A stretch of DNA of 64,000 nt from WTFV01 sp965200895 (GTDB lineage Bacteria > Acidobacteriota > Vicinamibacteria > Vicinamibacterales > UBA8438), in the NCBI GenBank assembly GCA_965200895.1, contig CBDAVM010000001.1:1302001-1366000 (forward strand), read 5' to 3'. The position numbers and the translations under genes were made by a program. Under the pieces are notes generated by a model. The model was not told the DNA's origin, searched no databases, and saw only the letters and a program-made list of their open reading frames with translations. This document shows positions 1 to 8,469 of the stretch, piece by piece. The first letter of the stretch is position 1, and each line of letters opens with the position of its first letter.

Positions 1-467
1 CCGCCGGTCTCGACGTGACGACCCATGTCGATGTCGCGGATCTGCCGCACCGCGGACTCGATGAGCCGCCGTACGAGCTCGGGCGAGTGATCCGCAGCCC
101 CCGCGCGCACGCCCTTCCGGCTCTCCTCGACCGCGCTCAGCACCGTCGCCTGCAGCTCCGGCGCGTGCTCCTCGATGTAGAGCGCCACGCGCTCGTCCGA
201 GACGCGGCGTGACACCGGCCGGATGAAGAGCCACCAGCCGCAGGCCAGCAGCGCCGCGTAGGTGACGACGCGGAAGGTGACGATCGCCGCCGGGTCGAAC
301 CGGAACAGCTCGAGGCCGAACGACGACGCCAGCAGCGTCCCGAGCGCCGCGGCGACCAGGACCGCCACGCCCCGCAGGGCCAGCCGCAGGCGCCAGCGGT
401 TCCGGACGTGCCGGATGGCGCGGAGGATTTCGTTTCGATCGCCGGTCAGCAGGGGCTCGTCGCGCAT
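1..467 (-). CDS. DUF4175-like membrane protein, N-terminal part (cut by window edge)
   Basis: The minus strand is open from an ATG at 465-467 to the left edge, giving 155 codons with no stop. The first ~30 residues are basic and cytoplasmic. Two hydrophobic stretches follow (about residues 31-50 and 62-82), separated by a short loop, and then a charged helical segment rich in Glu and Arg. This resembles the N-terminus of DUF4175-type proteins found near BatA/VWA and MoxR genes in Acidobacteriota. It is co-directional with the Bat-like genes downstream of position 1328 but separated from them by vapBC on the opposite strand. The family name rests on this arrangement and on context, because most of the protein lies outside the window. 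Confidence 0.6.
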   Translation of the reverse strand, partial: MRDEPLLTGDRNEILRAIRHVRNRWRLRLALRGVAVLVAAALGTLLASSFGLELFRFDPAAIVTFRVVTYAALLACGWWLFIRPVSRRVSDERVALYIEEHAPELQATVLSAVEESRKGVRAGAADHSPELVRRLIESAVRQIRDIDMGRHVETG

Positions 468-619
468 GGGTTCGGCCTCGATTCGGCTCCGGGTGTTGCC
501 GGGGTGTTCACACCCTTTTAGCACGCCAGACACCTGACGCCAAGCGGCGCCCGGCGCGGGGCCGCCGGTCGTGGTCCGCGCGGTGGTAGAATCTTCCTTT
601 TTCGAATTCAGGTTGCATC

Positions 620-874
620 GTGGCGCTGAGCATCAAGAACGTCGAGGCCGAACGGCTCGCCAGGGAACTCGCGCGGGAGCGGGGAACGAGTATGACCCGC
701 GCCGTCATCGCGGCCCTCGATGACGCGCTCCGGCGCACGCGCGGCCGGCAGGCCGCGCCGTCCCTGCGGGAAGCGATCATCGATATCTCGGAGCGCTGCG
801 CCGCGCTGCCCGACCTCGACACGAGGACGGCCGACGAGATTCTCGGATACGACGAACGCGGGGGGTTCCGCTGA
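620..874 (+). CDS. vapB: VapB-type antitoxin (Rv0623-like)
   Basis: An 84-residue protein beginning MALSIKNVEAERLARELA, the typical start of the PSK/Rv0623-like antitoxin family (PF07704). The N-terminal half should fold as a DNA-binding element and the C-terminal half should wrap and inhibit the toxin. The start is a GTG. A TAGAAT hexamer at 587-592 is a plausible -10 element. Its TGA overlaps the vapC ATG by one base (TGATG), indicating translational coupling. The pair lies on the plus strand between two minus-strand genes of a Bat-like block, so it looks like an insertion. Autoregulation by the VapBC complex is usual for the family but not shown here. Confidence 0.85.
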   Translation: MALSIKNVEAERLARELARERGTSMTRAVIAALDDALRRTRGRQAAPSLREAIIDISERCAALPDLDTRTADEILGYDERGGFR

Positions 875-1263
875 TGGTGGTCGACGCCTCGGCGGTGCTC
901 GCCATCCTGTTCAACGAACCGGAGCGAGACACGTTCGCGACCGCGCTGGCCGACGCCGGCGTGCGGTTGATGAGCGCCGTCAGCGCGCTGGAGGCGACGG
1001 TCGTCGTGTCGTCACGCAAGGGTCCCCACGGCGCCCGGGAGCTCGATCTGCTGCTGCATCGCGCGGACTTCGCGGTCGTCCCGTTCACTCCCGACGACCT
1101 CCGGCTCGCACGTGACGCGTACGAACGCTACGGCAAGGGTCGTCACCCCGCCGGCCTGAACCTGGGAGACTGCTGCGCGTACGCGCTCGCCCGACGCACC
1201 GGGGAACCGCTGCTGTTCAAGGGGGACGACTTCAAGCGCACCGACGTCGCGCACGCCGTCTGA
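874..1263 (+). CDS. vapC: VapC-type PIN-domain ribonuclease toxin
   Basis: A 129-residue PIN-domain protein. The acidic residues expected to bind Mg2+ are visible: Asp4 in MVVDASAVLAI, a Glu in SALEATVVV, an Asp in NLGDCCAYALA and a further Asp pair in FKGDDF near the C-terminus. Length and motif order match complete VapC toxins, which are RNases usually cutting tRNA or rRNA; the target cannot be told from sequence. It is coupled to vapB by a one-base overlap and ends about 65 bases before the stop of the convergent BatA-like gene. No disruption is seen, so the module may be functional. Confidence 0.88.
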   Translation: MVVDASAVLAILFNEPERDTFATALADAGVRLMSAVSALEATVVVSSRKGPHGARELDLLLHRADFAVVPFTPDDLRLARDAYERYGKGRHPAGLNLGDCCAYALARRTGEPLLFKGDDFKRTDVAHAV

Positions 1264-1327
1264 ACCCACTGTCGCCGCCGCCGCACGGCCCGGCGAAGCG
1301 CCCCGGGGGCCCGGTCCGTTCGGCGAT

Positions 1328-3406
1328 CTACTCCGTGCTCAGCACGGTGCGGGACAGGCGGTTCGACACCAGCGTCTCGGCCACGAACAGCAGCGCCGCG
1401 GCGACGAGCAGATACCACCACACGGACTGGCGCCGTTCGAGGTCCTCGGCCGGAATCACGCGCGCCGGCCCGGCGGCCGCCGTACGGTCGCCGCCGACCC
1501 GGCCGGTGACCATGCTGGCCAGCTCCTCCGGGTCGACGGTCGACAGATCCGCTTCCACCAGATCGACATTGACAGCCAGGATCAGCGGCCGCTCCTCGGC
1601 CGCGTTGGCGTCGTGCACCTCGTAGACGCCCTGCTCGGTGAGATCGATGAACCCGGCCCGCTCGCCGACGGCGACCGGCAGACGCGCGCCGGTCGGGGAC
1701 ATCACGACATACTCGGCCGCCGCAGTTCCGCCCGCCCCGAGCGACACGTCCTGCTCGGCCAGATTCAGCACCTGCCCGGCGAGGAACCAGGGCGTGGGCG
1801 GTGCGTAGTCGGCCAGGTGCTGCACCAGCCGATGGACGAACGGCAGGTAGACCGGCTTCTTGGCCAGGTCGTTCCAGAACGTGTCGATGGTCGAGGCCCA
1901 GAGCAGCACCCGCCCGGCGCCGATGCGCCGCTCGATCAGGGCCGGGCTGCCGTCGTCGAAACGCGCCACCACGGCGGCGTCCGGCGTCGGCTCCACCGGC
2001 CGGAAGCGGAAGAACCGCGCCGTCGTCACGTCGCCGCTGCGCGGGGCGGCGAACACCTCGAACACGGGATGGCTGTAGTCGACGAAGCCCAGCGACCCGC
2101 CGCGGCCTGCGCGGTCCATCGGCGCCCCCACCCGCCCCGGCAGCAGGCCCGGATCGTCCTGCCACGCCGTGCGCTCGCCGGACACGACGAGCAGACCGCC
2201 TCCCGCCTCGACGAAGGCGGCCAGCGCCTCGCCGGCCTCGCCTGCCGGCGGCCGCGTGTCGTTCAGTACGACCACCTGCCGGTCCGCGAAATCCGCTGCC
2301 GACAGGCTCTCGACGGTGGTCGCGCGCACGTCGAACGCCGGCTCCGAGCCGATGCCGAGCGCACGGGTCAGGAACAGGTCCGCATCGTCCCCGGCGCCCG
2401 CGCTGCCGACGACGAGCACGGTGACCACCTGCCCCGGCGAGACGACGAAGTGGAACACGTCGTCGGCCGGCAACGCATCCGGCGCGATGCGGACGGCGCC
2501 GACCATCTGCGTGTCGCCGAGGGTCACCGGCGCGAAGTCGACCGTGGTGGACCCGGCCGGCGGCAGGTCGGCGGCCAGCGTCTCGACCGCGCGGCCCTCC
2601 ACCTCCAGGGTCACATCCAGACCGCTGACCGCGCCGGCGCCGCGGTTGGTCAGCCGCGCCGCCACCTGGATGCGCTCGCGTCCCGAGAAGTACTCGCGCT
2701 CGAAGAGCACGCCGGCCACGCTGACGTTGGTCCCGACCGGCTCGTCCTCCCCGACCCGGATAGGCGTCAGCACCGTCCCCTGGGGGAACCGCACGCCGAC
2801 GGCGCTCTCGACCCCGGCGCGCTGGAAGTCGCTGATCAGCACCGCCTCGAGACGCGGCAGGTCCGACGCCTCGAAGATCCCCTCGGCGAGCTGCAGCGCG
2901 GGGCCGTAGCGGGTCACGCCCGACCCGATCTCCGCCGTCGAGACGAGGTTGCGCAGGCTGACACGGTCGGTGGTCGATCGCGGTCCCGTCTGCGCGCCGC
3001 CATCGAACAGGATCACCGTCGCCCGGTCGCCGGCGTCCAGCGCGTCGAGGGTGTCGATGGCCAGCGCCTGCGCATCCTGCCAGCGGTCGCCGTAGCCCAT
3101 GCTGTAGGAGCGGTCGAGCAGGACCACCACCTCCCGTGCGCCGTCGGTGACCGCCGCCAGCGCCGCGGCGCGGATGAACGGGCGCGCGAAGGCGAACAGC
3201 AGCAGCAGCAGTGCGGCGCAGCGCAGCAGCAGCAGGAACCAGTGCCGGATCCGCTGGCGGCGGAAGGAACGGTAGGGCACCTTGCGGAGGAACATCAGCG
3301 AGGGAAACTCGACCTCGTCCTTCCGCTCGCGCTGGATCATGTGCAGGATCACCGGCACGGCGACGGTCGCGAGTCCGAGCAGGAACAGGGGAGCCAGCAA
3401 TCCCAT
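1328..3406 (-). CDS. BatA-like protein with von Willebrand factor A domain
   Basis: A 692-residue protein. The N-terminus (about 1-80) is the BatA-type membrane domain, with HMIQRER and FPSLMFLRKVP motifs followed by a second hydrophobic helix. A VWA domain follows, with the MIDAS metal-site motif DRSYSMGYG near residue 98. The long middle carries CARDB/GATase-like extracytoplasmic segments, and a final hydrophobic helix (SVWWYLLVAAALLFVAETLV) lies close to the C-terminus. It probably sits in the inner membrane with its bulk in the periplasm. The start abuts the stop of the upstream DUF58 gene with no gap, so the two are translated together. Bat proteins are tied to aerotolerance and stress in other bacteria; the exact role is unknown. 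Confidence 0.85.
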   Translation of the reverse strand: MGLLAPLFLLGLATVAVPVILHMIQRERKDEVEFPSLMFLRKVPYRSFRRQRIRHWFLLLLRCAALLLLLFAFARPFIRAAALAAVTDGAREVVVLLDRSYSMGYGDRWQDAQALAIDTLDALDAGDRATVILFDGGAQTGPRSTTDRVSLRNLVSTAEIGSGVTRYGPALQLAEGIFEASDLPRLEAVLISDFQRAGVESAVGVRFPQGTVLTPIRVGEDEPVGTNVSVAGVLFEREYFSGRERIQVAARLTNRGAGAVSGLDVTLEVEGRAVETLAADLPPAGSTTVDFAPVTLGDTQMVGAVRIAPDALPADDVFHFVVSPGQVVTVLVVGSAGAGDDADLFLTRALGIGSEPAFDVRATTVESLSAADFADRQVVVLNDTRPPAGEAGEALAAFVEAGGGLLVVSGERTAWQDDPGLLPGRVGAPMDRAGRGGSLGFVDYSHPVFEVFAAPRSGDVTTARFFRFRPVEPTPDAAVVARFDDGSPALIERRIGAGRVLLWASTIDTFWNDLAKKPVYLPFVHRLVQHLADYAPPTPWFLAGQVLNLAEQDVSLGAGGTAAAEYVVMSPTGARLPVAVGERAGFIDLTEQGVYEVHDANAAEERPLILAVNVDLVEADLSTVDPEELASMVTGRVGGDRTAAAGPARVIPAEDLERRQSVWWYLLVAAALLFVAETLVSNRLSRTVLSTE

Positions 3407-4324
3407 CTATCGCACCCGATTCAGCTTCTCGCGCATCGCGAGGAACCGGAACAGCCCGTGATCCATCGGTTGCGCGGTATTGAAGAACGCGTAGTCGATC
3501 CGGTTCTCGGCGCAGAGCTTCGTCAGCCGCTCGATGTGCTCCGCGATGAGCGCGCGGTACTGCTCGCGCAGCTTCTCGGGCACGACCGGCATCCGCTGGC
3601 CGGTTTCCAGGTCCCGGAAGTTGCCCGCCTCGGCGTACGGAAAGTCGACCTCCGCCGGATCGAGCACGTGGAACACCATCAGGTCGTTGCCGCCGTAGCT
3701 GAGCGGCTTCAACCGGTTGACGATCTCCTCGGGCTCGTCGTAGAGGTCCGAGATGAGCAGCAGGATGCCGCGCCGCTTGAAGAACTCGGTCATGCGGAAC
3801 AGCGGCCGCTCGAACGCCCCGGGCCGCCCCGCCTCGATGCGGTCGAGCGTGTGCAGGACGATGTCGAGATGCTTGGCCGACGGCGGCACGCGGGTCACGA
3901 TGTCGTCGTCGAAGGTCACGATGCCGACCCGGTCGCGCTGCGTCGTGGCGAAGTAGGTCAGGCACCCCGCCAGGTAGCGTCCGTAGTCCAGCTTGGAGAT
4001 GCCGCGGCTGGCGAAGTTCATCGACTTCGACACGTCGAACAGCACCGAGAAGTTGGCGTTCGTGTCGGCCTCGAACTGCTTGACGTAGAAGCGGTCGGTG
4101 CGGGCGAATACCCGCCAGTCGATGAACCGGATGTCGTCGCCCGGCATGTAGCCGCGGTGCTCGGCGAAGTCGACCGACACACCGAGATACGGCGCCTTGT
4201 GCAGGCCGTTGATGAAACCGTCGACGACGTTGCGCGCCAGCAGCTTCAGGTTCCCGATGCGGGCGAGAACCTGTGGATCGACGAACCGGGCGCCCGGCGT
4301 GGACGCGGGCCGATCGGCGGCCAC
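3407..4324 (-). CDS. DUF58 domain protein
   Basis: A 305-residue soluble protein with the DUF58 signature around residues 60-80 (GYMPGDDIRFIDWRVFART), followed by a VWA-like metal-site motif, DVSKSMNF. The usual length of the family is near 300 residues. It lies between moxR (1 base upstream) and the BatA-like gene (directly adjacent), the classic MoxR-DUF58-BatA order. In that setting the MoxR ATPase is thought to act as a chaperone for the metal-binding VWA partners; that is family knowledge, and nothing in the sequence names the client. The frame is intact. Confidence 0.88.
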   Translation of the reverse strand: MAADRPASTPGARFVDPQVLARIGNLKLLARNVVDGFINGLHKAPYLGVSVDFAEHRGYMPGDDIRFIDWRVFARTDRFYVKQFEADTNANFSVLFDVSKSMNFASRGISKLDYGRYLAGCLTYFATTQRDRVGIVTFDDDIVTRVPPSAKHLDIVLHTLDRIEAGRPGAFERPLFRMTEFFKRRGILLLISDLYDEPEEIVNRLKPLSYGGNDLMVFHVLDPAEVDFPYAEAGNFRDLETGQRMPVVPEKLREQYRALIAEHIERLTKLCAENRIDYAFFNTAQPMDHGLFRFLAMREKLNRVR

Positions 4325-4325
4325 G

Positions 4326-5540
4326 TCACATCTGCGATGCCGGGACCGGCACCGCCTCCAGGAGCTGGTCGACGATCCGGTCGGACGTGATGCCTTCCGA
4401 CTCGGCGTGGAAGTTCAGGAGCACGCGGTGCCGCAGCACCGGACGCGCCAGCGCCCGGATGTCGTCGAAGTTCACGTGGTAGCGGCCCTGGGTGAGCGCC
4501 CGCGCCTTGCTGCCGAGAATCAGGTACTGCGCGGCGCGCACGCTGGCGCCGTACTGCACCCACTTCCTGACGAACTCCGGCCCGTCCCCGTCCTTGTCGT
4601 TCAGGCGGCTCGTCCGGACCAGCTCCAGGGTGTAGCGCATCACCGCCTCGGACACCGGCACCTTGCGCACCAGCTCCTGGAACGCCACCAGGTCGTCCCC
4701 GGTCACGGCGTGCCGATAGTCGGGGTTGTTGGTGATCGTCGTGGTGCGCACAACCTCGAGCTCCTCGTGCTCGGGCGGATGCTCGATCACGATGTGGAAC
4801 ATGAAGCGGTCGAGCTGCGCCTCCGGCAGGGGATAGGTGCCCTCGAGCTCGATGGGGTTCTGGGTCGCGAAGACGAAGAACGGCTCGTCGAGATCGTAGG
4901 TTCGCCCCTGCACCGTCACCCGGTGCTCCTGCATCGCCTCGAGCAGCGCCGACTGCGTCTTGGGCGGCGTCCGGTTGATTTCGTCCGCCAGCAGGATGTT
5001 GGTGAACACCGGGCCGGGCGCGAACACCATCCGCCGGCCGCCGGTCTCGGGATCGTCCTGGATGATGTCGGTCCCGGTGATGTCGGACGGCATCAGGTCG
5101 GGCGTGAACTGGATCCGCGCGAACTTCAGATCGAGGACCTGCGCCATCGTCTGGATCAGCAAGGTCTTGGCGAGTCCCGGCACGCCCACGATCAGGCTGT
5201 TGCCGCCGACGAACAGGGTCAGCAGCACCTGCTCGATGATCTCGTCCTGGCCGATGATCTTCTTGTGCAGCTCCGACAGGATCTGCTCCCGGCCGGCCTT
5301 CAGCCTGTCGGCCAGCGCGATGTCGTCGGGGGACTCCAGATCGGTCGGCGCCGATGCGACGGCCGGCGCCGAAACGACGGTCCCGACGGCGTCGTCCGTA
5401 CCCGGCGCCTCGACGGTCGCTTCTCCGGCCGGCGCCGCGTCGGCCGGCTCTGCTACTGCCGTCTCTCCTGCCGCGAGCGCCGCGCCGTCGGTCGGCTGCT
5501 CCGCCCCGGTCCGCTCCGTATCGGGCATCTCAACGGTCAC
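4326..5540 (-). CDS. MoxR-family AAA+ ATPase
   Basis: A 404-residue AAA+ ATPase. Walker A is GVPGLAKT (about 119-126), Walker B is LLADEINR (about 183-190), and the sensor-type sequence FATQNPIELEGTYPLPEAQ lies near residue 220. These are all characteristic of MoxR chaperones. The first ~75 residues are an Ala/Pro/Glu-rich, low-complexity extension not usual in the family; a later start near residue 70 is possible, but no internal Met suits it. It heads the moxR-DUF58-batA run. The ~640 bases upstream carry no convincing gene, so its promoter is probably there. Confidence 0.9.
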   Translation of the reverse strand: MTVEMPDTERTGAEQPTDGAALAAGETAVAEPADAAPAGEATVEAPGTDDAVGTVVSAPAVASAPTDLESPDDIALADRLKAGREQILSELHKKIIGQDEIIEQVLLTLFVGGNSLIVGVPGLAKTLLIQTMAQVLDLKFARIQFTPDLMPSDITGTDIIQDDPETGGRRMVFAPGPVFTNILLADEINRTPPKTQSALLEAMQEHRVTVQGRTYDLDEPFFVFATQNPIELEGTYPLPEAQLDRFMFHIVIEHPPEHEELEVVRTTTITNNPDYRHAVTGDDLVAFQELVRKVPVSEAVMRYTLELVRTSRLNDKDGDGPEFVRKWVQYGASVRAAQYLILGSKARALTQGRYHVNFDDIRALARPVLRHRVLLNFHAESEGITSDRIVDQLLEAVPVPASQM

Positions 5541-6183
5541 GCAATCTCTCCTTCACTCGGCCGCTCGGGGCGGTCGAAGCCGCCGTCACCGCCGCGCTGT
5601 GGCTCGTCCCGCCCTCCGCCCGCCGGATCCGCCGCGCGTACACCCGGCCGCGTCAACGTGTCGAACCCGATCACCGTGTTCTCCGCTTTCCCCGACGCGA
5701 CGCCATCGAGAACCACCGCGCGCGACAGGATCGCGGGACTCCACCCGCACTCCCGCCGCCACTGCCGGCGGCTCACTCGTACCCTGCGGCCTTCGCGTGG
5801 ATCACCGTGGTCTCCACCCGCGCTCACCGCCTGTCTGATGGTGGTCGATAGCGCAGCGAGAGTCAATCGCTCTCTGCACCAGCCAACCGTCCCGGGTCGT
5901 TCCCGATCCCTCCTCCGACCCGTGTCGGCGCCTCCCTCGCCGGCGAGGCGGCGCAGCAGGTCGAAGTTCCCGTTTGAGCCGGACGCCGGCCTTCCGGTTC
6001 ACCAGCAGATGGCGCAGCTTGCCGTACGCGGCCAGTCGGGCATCCGGGTGGTCTTCGTTCAGGCCCGCGTCCAGCTCCCTCGGCGCGACACGCACGCGCA
6101 GACCGGCGAGCGCACAGGCTGAACCTCGCGCACGAGACGCCCGGAGCCCGCTGCCGGCGCCGATTCTGCGGAGCGTCAACGCG
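5541..6183. other. Gap with coding-like remnant, no intact gene
   Basis: No convincing intact gene is seen. On the minus strand between about 6110 and 5970 one frame has strongly G/C-biased third positions and reads ...LDAGLNEDHPDARLAAY and GKLRHLLVNRKAGVRLKRE. A second frame then continues as NFDLLRRLAGEGG. This looks like a short fragment of a decayed gene with a frameshift near 5970. The family was not recognised. The rest of the gap probably holds the promoter of the moxR operon. Confidence 0.3.
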
Positions 6184-6954
6184 TCAGTGGGTCAGGGCGT
6201 ACATCACATAGTTCACGCCGAACTTGTACGCCTCGTTGGTCACATCGACCGCGAACCAGCCGGTGTCGGAGTACTCCCAGTATTCGCCGATGTCGTTCTC
6301 GTAGTTGGCGATGCCGTACATCCGGCCGGCGGGGTCGTTGTCCTCGAAGAGGCCCCAGAAGGTGGGCGGCGGGCCGTACATCGGCGCCATCTCCAGCGTC
6401 TCGATGTCGAAGAACGAATGGAAGACGGGATGCGAGACGTCGAGCTGGATCGGCCGGACGCCGGGCAGCACGCGGGCCATCTGCGCGGTGAAGTTGTCCC
6501 AGTGCCAGCCGGTGAAGTCGTCGAAGATGACGAAACCGCCCTTCAGCAGGTAGCTGCGGAGGCCCGCGATCTGCGCGTCGGTCGGATGCCAGAAACCCGG
6601 CTCCGCCATGTAGGCCACGGGGAAGCGGTGCAGCTCCGGATCGTCGAGCGGGAGCACGTTGCCGCCGTTGGGCGCCAGGTGGATGTCGAGGTGGCTGATC
6701 TCCTCGACAATGCGCCCGAAGTTCCGTTCGGCGCGCGGGTAGTCGTGCGCCCACTTGATGTCGCGCCGGAACAGCCCGCTCTGCAGGCCCCAGTTCATCT
6801 CGTAGCGCAGGCGCACGAACGTGAACCGGCCGTCGTAGGCGACATTGCCCGGTCGGACGTCGGCGTCGGCGATGCCACCCGTCGCGGCGAGCCCGGCAAG
6901 CACGACGGCCACGACCGCGGCGACACCTGACCGGGTCGGGCGGTTATCATGCAT
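6184..6954 (-). CDS. DUF4159 domain protein, exported
   Basis: A 256-residue protein. The open frame runs further upstream, but that part is antisense to a repetitive plus-strand gene, so the start is taken at the ATG at 6952-6954 (MHDNRPTRSGVAAVVAVVLAG), which gives a clean signal peptide. The mature part has the DUF4159 pattern: FTFVRLRYEMNW, DYPRAERNF, the GGFVIFDDF segment and a C-terminal YEFGVNY-like end (AYKFGVNYVMYALTH). DUF4159 has a glutamine-amidotransferase-like fold without known activity. A second DUF4159 gene lies at 18438-19304 and shares the same motif order. Such genes commonly accompany MoxR/DUF58/BatA sets, as here. Confidence 0.82.
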   Translation of the reverse strand: MHDNRPTRSGVAAVVAVVLAGLAATGGIADADVRPGNVAYDGRFTFVRLRYEMNWGLQSGLFRRDIKWAHDYPRAERNFGRIVEEISHLDIHLAPNGGNVLPLDDPELHRFPVAYMAEPGFWHPTDAQIAGLRSYLLKGGFVIFDDFTGWHWDNFTAQMARVLPGVRPIQLDVSHPVFHSFFDIETLEMAPMYGPPPTFWGLFEDNDPAGRMYGIANYENDIGEYWEYSDTGWFAVDVTNEAYKFGVNYVMYALTH

Positions 6955-6991
6955 CAAGGTGGCCCAGCTCCTGACGTGGTAGGCTGCCGGT

Positions 6992-7354
6992 ATGTCCGAC
7001 ACCCTGACGATCATCGTGTCGGTGGCCGGCCTGATCGCCGCCGCGACCGGGGTCACCCTCACCGTCACCATGGCGATGATCCGCATGCTGCGCAACGACG
7101 TGGGCAGGCGGATCGACGACACCAACGCCGGGATCGCGGACCTGCGCGCAGAAACCCGCGACGCCCACGCGCAGATCGGCAAGAGAATCGATGACACCAA
7201 CGCCGGGATCGCGGACCTGCGCGCAGAAACCCGCGACGCCCACGCGCAGATCGGCAAGAGAATCGATGACACCAACGCCCGGATCACCGAAATTCGGGCC
7301 GACTTCCGCGCCCTGTTCCCCCGCTCCGGAACGGAAGGTCCCGACGACCAGTAG
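6992..7354 (+). CDS. Small membrane-anchored coiled-coil protein with tandem repeats
   Basis: A 120-residue protein with an N-terminal transmembrane helix (about residues 5-31). It is followed by two identical 25-residue repeats starting RIDDTNAGIADLRAE and a third partial repeat. The repeat spacing and charge pattern predict a coiled coil facing away from the membrane. It shares the motif RIDDTNA and its layout (TM helix, coiled coil, variable tail) with the small proteins at 11241-11636 and 16749-17132. It is divergent from the DUF4159 gene, whose start is 37 bases away, and sits inside an otherwise minus-strand block. The function is not recognised; the shared motif argues for a family rather than a chance ORF. 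Confidence 0.65.
   Translation: MSDTLTIIVSVAGLIAAATGVTLTVTMAMIRMLRNDVGRRIDDTNAGIADLRAETRDAHAQIGKRIDDTNAGIADLRAETRDAHAQIGKRIDDTNARITEIRADFRALFPRSGTEGPDDQ
7109..7288 (+). repeat. In-frame 75-bp tandem repeat
   Basis: Two consecutive 75-bp units (about 7109-7183 and 7184-7258) and the start of a third encode the 25-residue coiled-coil repeats of the small membrane protein. The first two copies are almost identical in DNA as well as protein, so the array expanded recently or is kept uniform by recombination. Unit number may vary between strains. Confidence 0.85.
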
Positions 7355-7422
7355 CCCGACCGGGCGCAGGGCGCCAGCGCGCAAGAGCGGGCCGGGCGAA
7401 GGAATCGGGGCCGGCTGCAGCG

Positions 7423-8469
7423 TCATCGCGGATCCGGCGCCCCCCTGGCCGCCTCCAACTGCCGGATCTGGCGGTTCTTCAGCGCCAGCTCGATGAGCAG
7501 CCGCTCGAGCTCCGCCTCGTACTCCCGTCCTGCGCCGCCGCGCAGCAGCCGCAGGTCGTCAACCCGCGCCTCGATCTCGGCCCGTTCCGCGTACAGCGGC
7601 CGAAGCTCCGGATCGTCGGGGAACGCCATCCGCGCCGTCGCGATGTCGTCGCCGGCAGTCAGGAACGCGGTCCGGGCGAGCATGCCGTCGCCGGCCAGCG
7701 GATCCGGCTCGTCCGTCCCCACACCGTCGCCGTTGTCGTCGAGCAGGGCATGCTCGGTCAGCAGGATCCCCTCGCTCTCGTACGCGGCCACGACCCGCGC
7801 GCGTGCGTAGACGAACGCCTCCAGCATCGACACCCGCTCGTTGCGATCCTGATCCGCGCCGTCCGCGCCGTCCGCGAACGCCTCGACGAAGTAGCCGCCG
7901 AAGAGGGTGGCGTTGCGCTCGCGGCCGTTGCGGGTCGCGGTCATCACCACGCGCCCGGCGCCGGAGAGCGCCTCCAGAAAGGGGCCGCTCGCGCTGGCGG
8001 TGTTGACGAACGTCACCCGCCGGCCGCCCAGCCGGTCGAGCAGCGACGCGAAATCCTCGGCCGACGGGTCGCGGCCCGGCAGGTTGATGCGCGCGCTGTC
8101 GGTGAAGCTGCCGTGGCCGAAGATGACGATGGCGACGTGGTCGGCCGCATCGGCGCGCTCGGCGATCGCCTCGATGGCCGCGGTCACGTTCTCCCGCGTC
8201 GAGCGCTCGGCGATCGCCTCCGGTTCGATCGCGACCCGCTCACCGAGGTAGGTCACGTTGCCGGCGGGCAGGCCGTAGCGCCCTGTGGCCGCATCGATCA
8301 ACGTCGTCGCCCAGGTGTGGAACTGCTCGGTGTAGGCGGGGTCGCCGCCGAGCCCGGTGATGACCAGCAGGTGCGTTTGCTGGGCACGGGCCGGCGCAGC
8401 CAGCGCCAGCGCCAGCGTCGCCGCCGCCAGCGCCGCGAGCCCGGTGCGAACCCTGGCTGTCCAGGTCAC
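7423..8469 (-). CDS. Caspase/legumain-like (C13-type) exported protein, catalytic Cys not evident
   Basis: A 348-residue protein. The start is a GTG at 8467-8469 that overlaps the stop of the upstream gene (GTGA), giving a signal peptide (ALAAATLALALAAPARAQ) cleaved near residue 30. The core resembles C13/caspase-fold peptidases: VAIVIFGHGSF at about 112-122 supplies the His of HG. The strand where the nucleophile should lie reads VTFVNTASASGPF (about 152-164), so the usual Cys (compare ACESG of legumains) appears as Ser or Ala. A charged helical region fills the C-terminus. It is coupled to the VWA/GATase gene. Whether it retains peptidase activity is doubtful from these residues. Confidence 0.65.
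   Translation of the reverse strand: MTWTARVRTGLAALAAATLALALAAPARAQQTHLLVITGLGGDPAYTEQFHTWATTLIDAATGRYGLPAGNVTYLGERVAIEPEAIAERSTRENVTAAIEAIAERADAADHVAIVIFGHGSFTDSARINLPGRDPSAEDFASLLDRLGGRRVTFVNTASASGPFLEALSGAGRVVMTATRNGRERNATLFGGYFVEAFADGADGADQDRNERVSMLEAFVYARARVVAAYESEGILLTEHALLDDNGDGVGTDEPDPLAGDGMLARTAFLTAGDDIATARMAFPDDPELRPLYAERAEIEARVDDLRLLRGGAGREYEAELERLLIELALKNRQIRQLEAARGAPDPR

Noticed and set aside
1143..3965. Very long open frame (940 codons) on the minus strand across the BatA-like and DUF58 genes
   Set aside because: It is a shadow frame: Arg/Gly/Pro-rich without domains, and the true genes in another frame have full family motifs.
1613..4390. 925-codon plus-strand open frame
   Set aside because: Antisense to the BatA-like and DUF58 genes; composition is that of a high-G+C shadow, with no motif and no ribosome site.
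5537..5866. 109-residue minus-strand ORF before moxR
   Set aside because: No start signal, low-complexity composition and no motif; left as part of the gap.
7109..7288. Possible CRISPR-like array
   Set aside because: Units are 75 bp with no unique spacers and are in frame within a protein gene.
7000..7290. Minus-strand extension of the DUF4159 frame with repeats ALVSSILLPICAWASRVSARR
   Set aside because: It is the antisense of the plus-strand 75-bp repeat gene; the DUF4159 signal peptide begins later at 6954.
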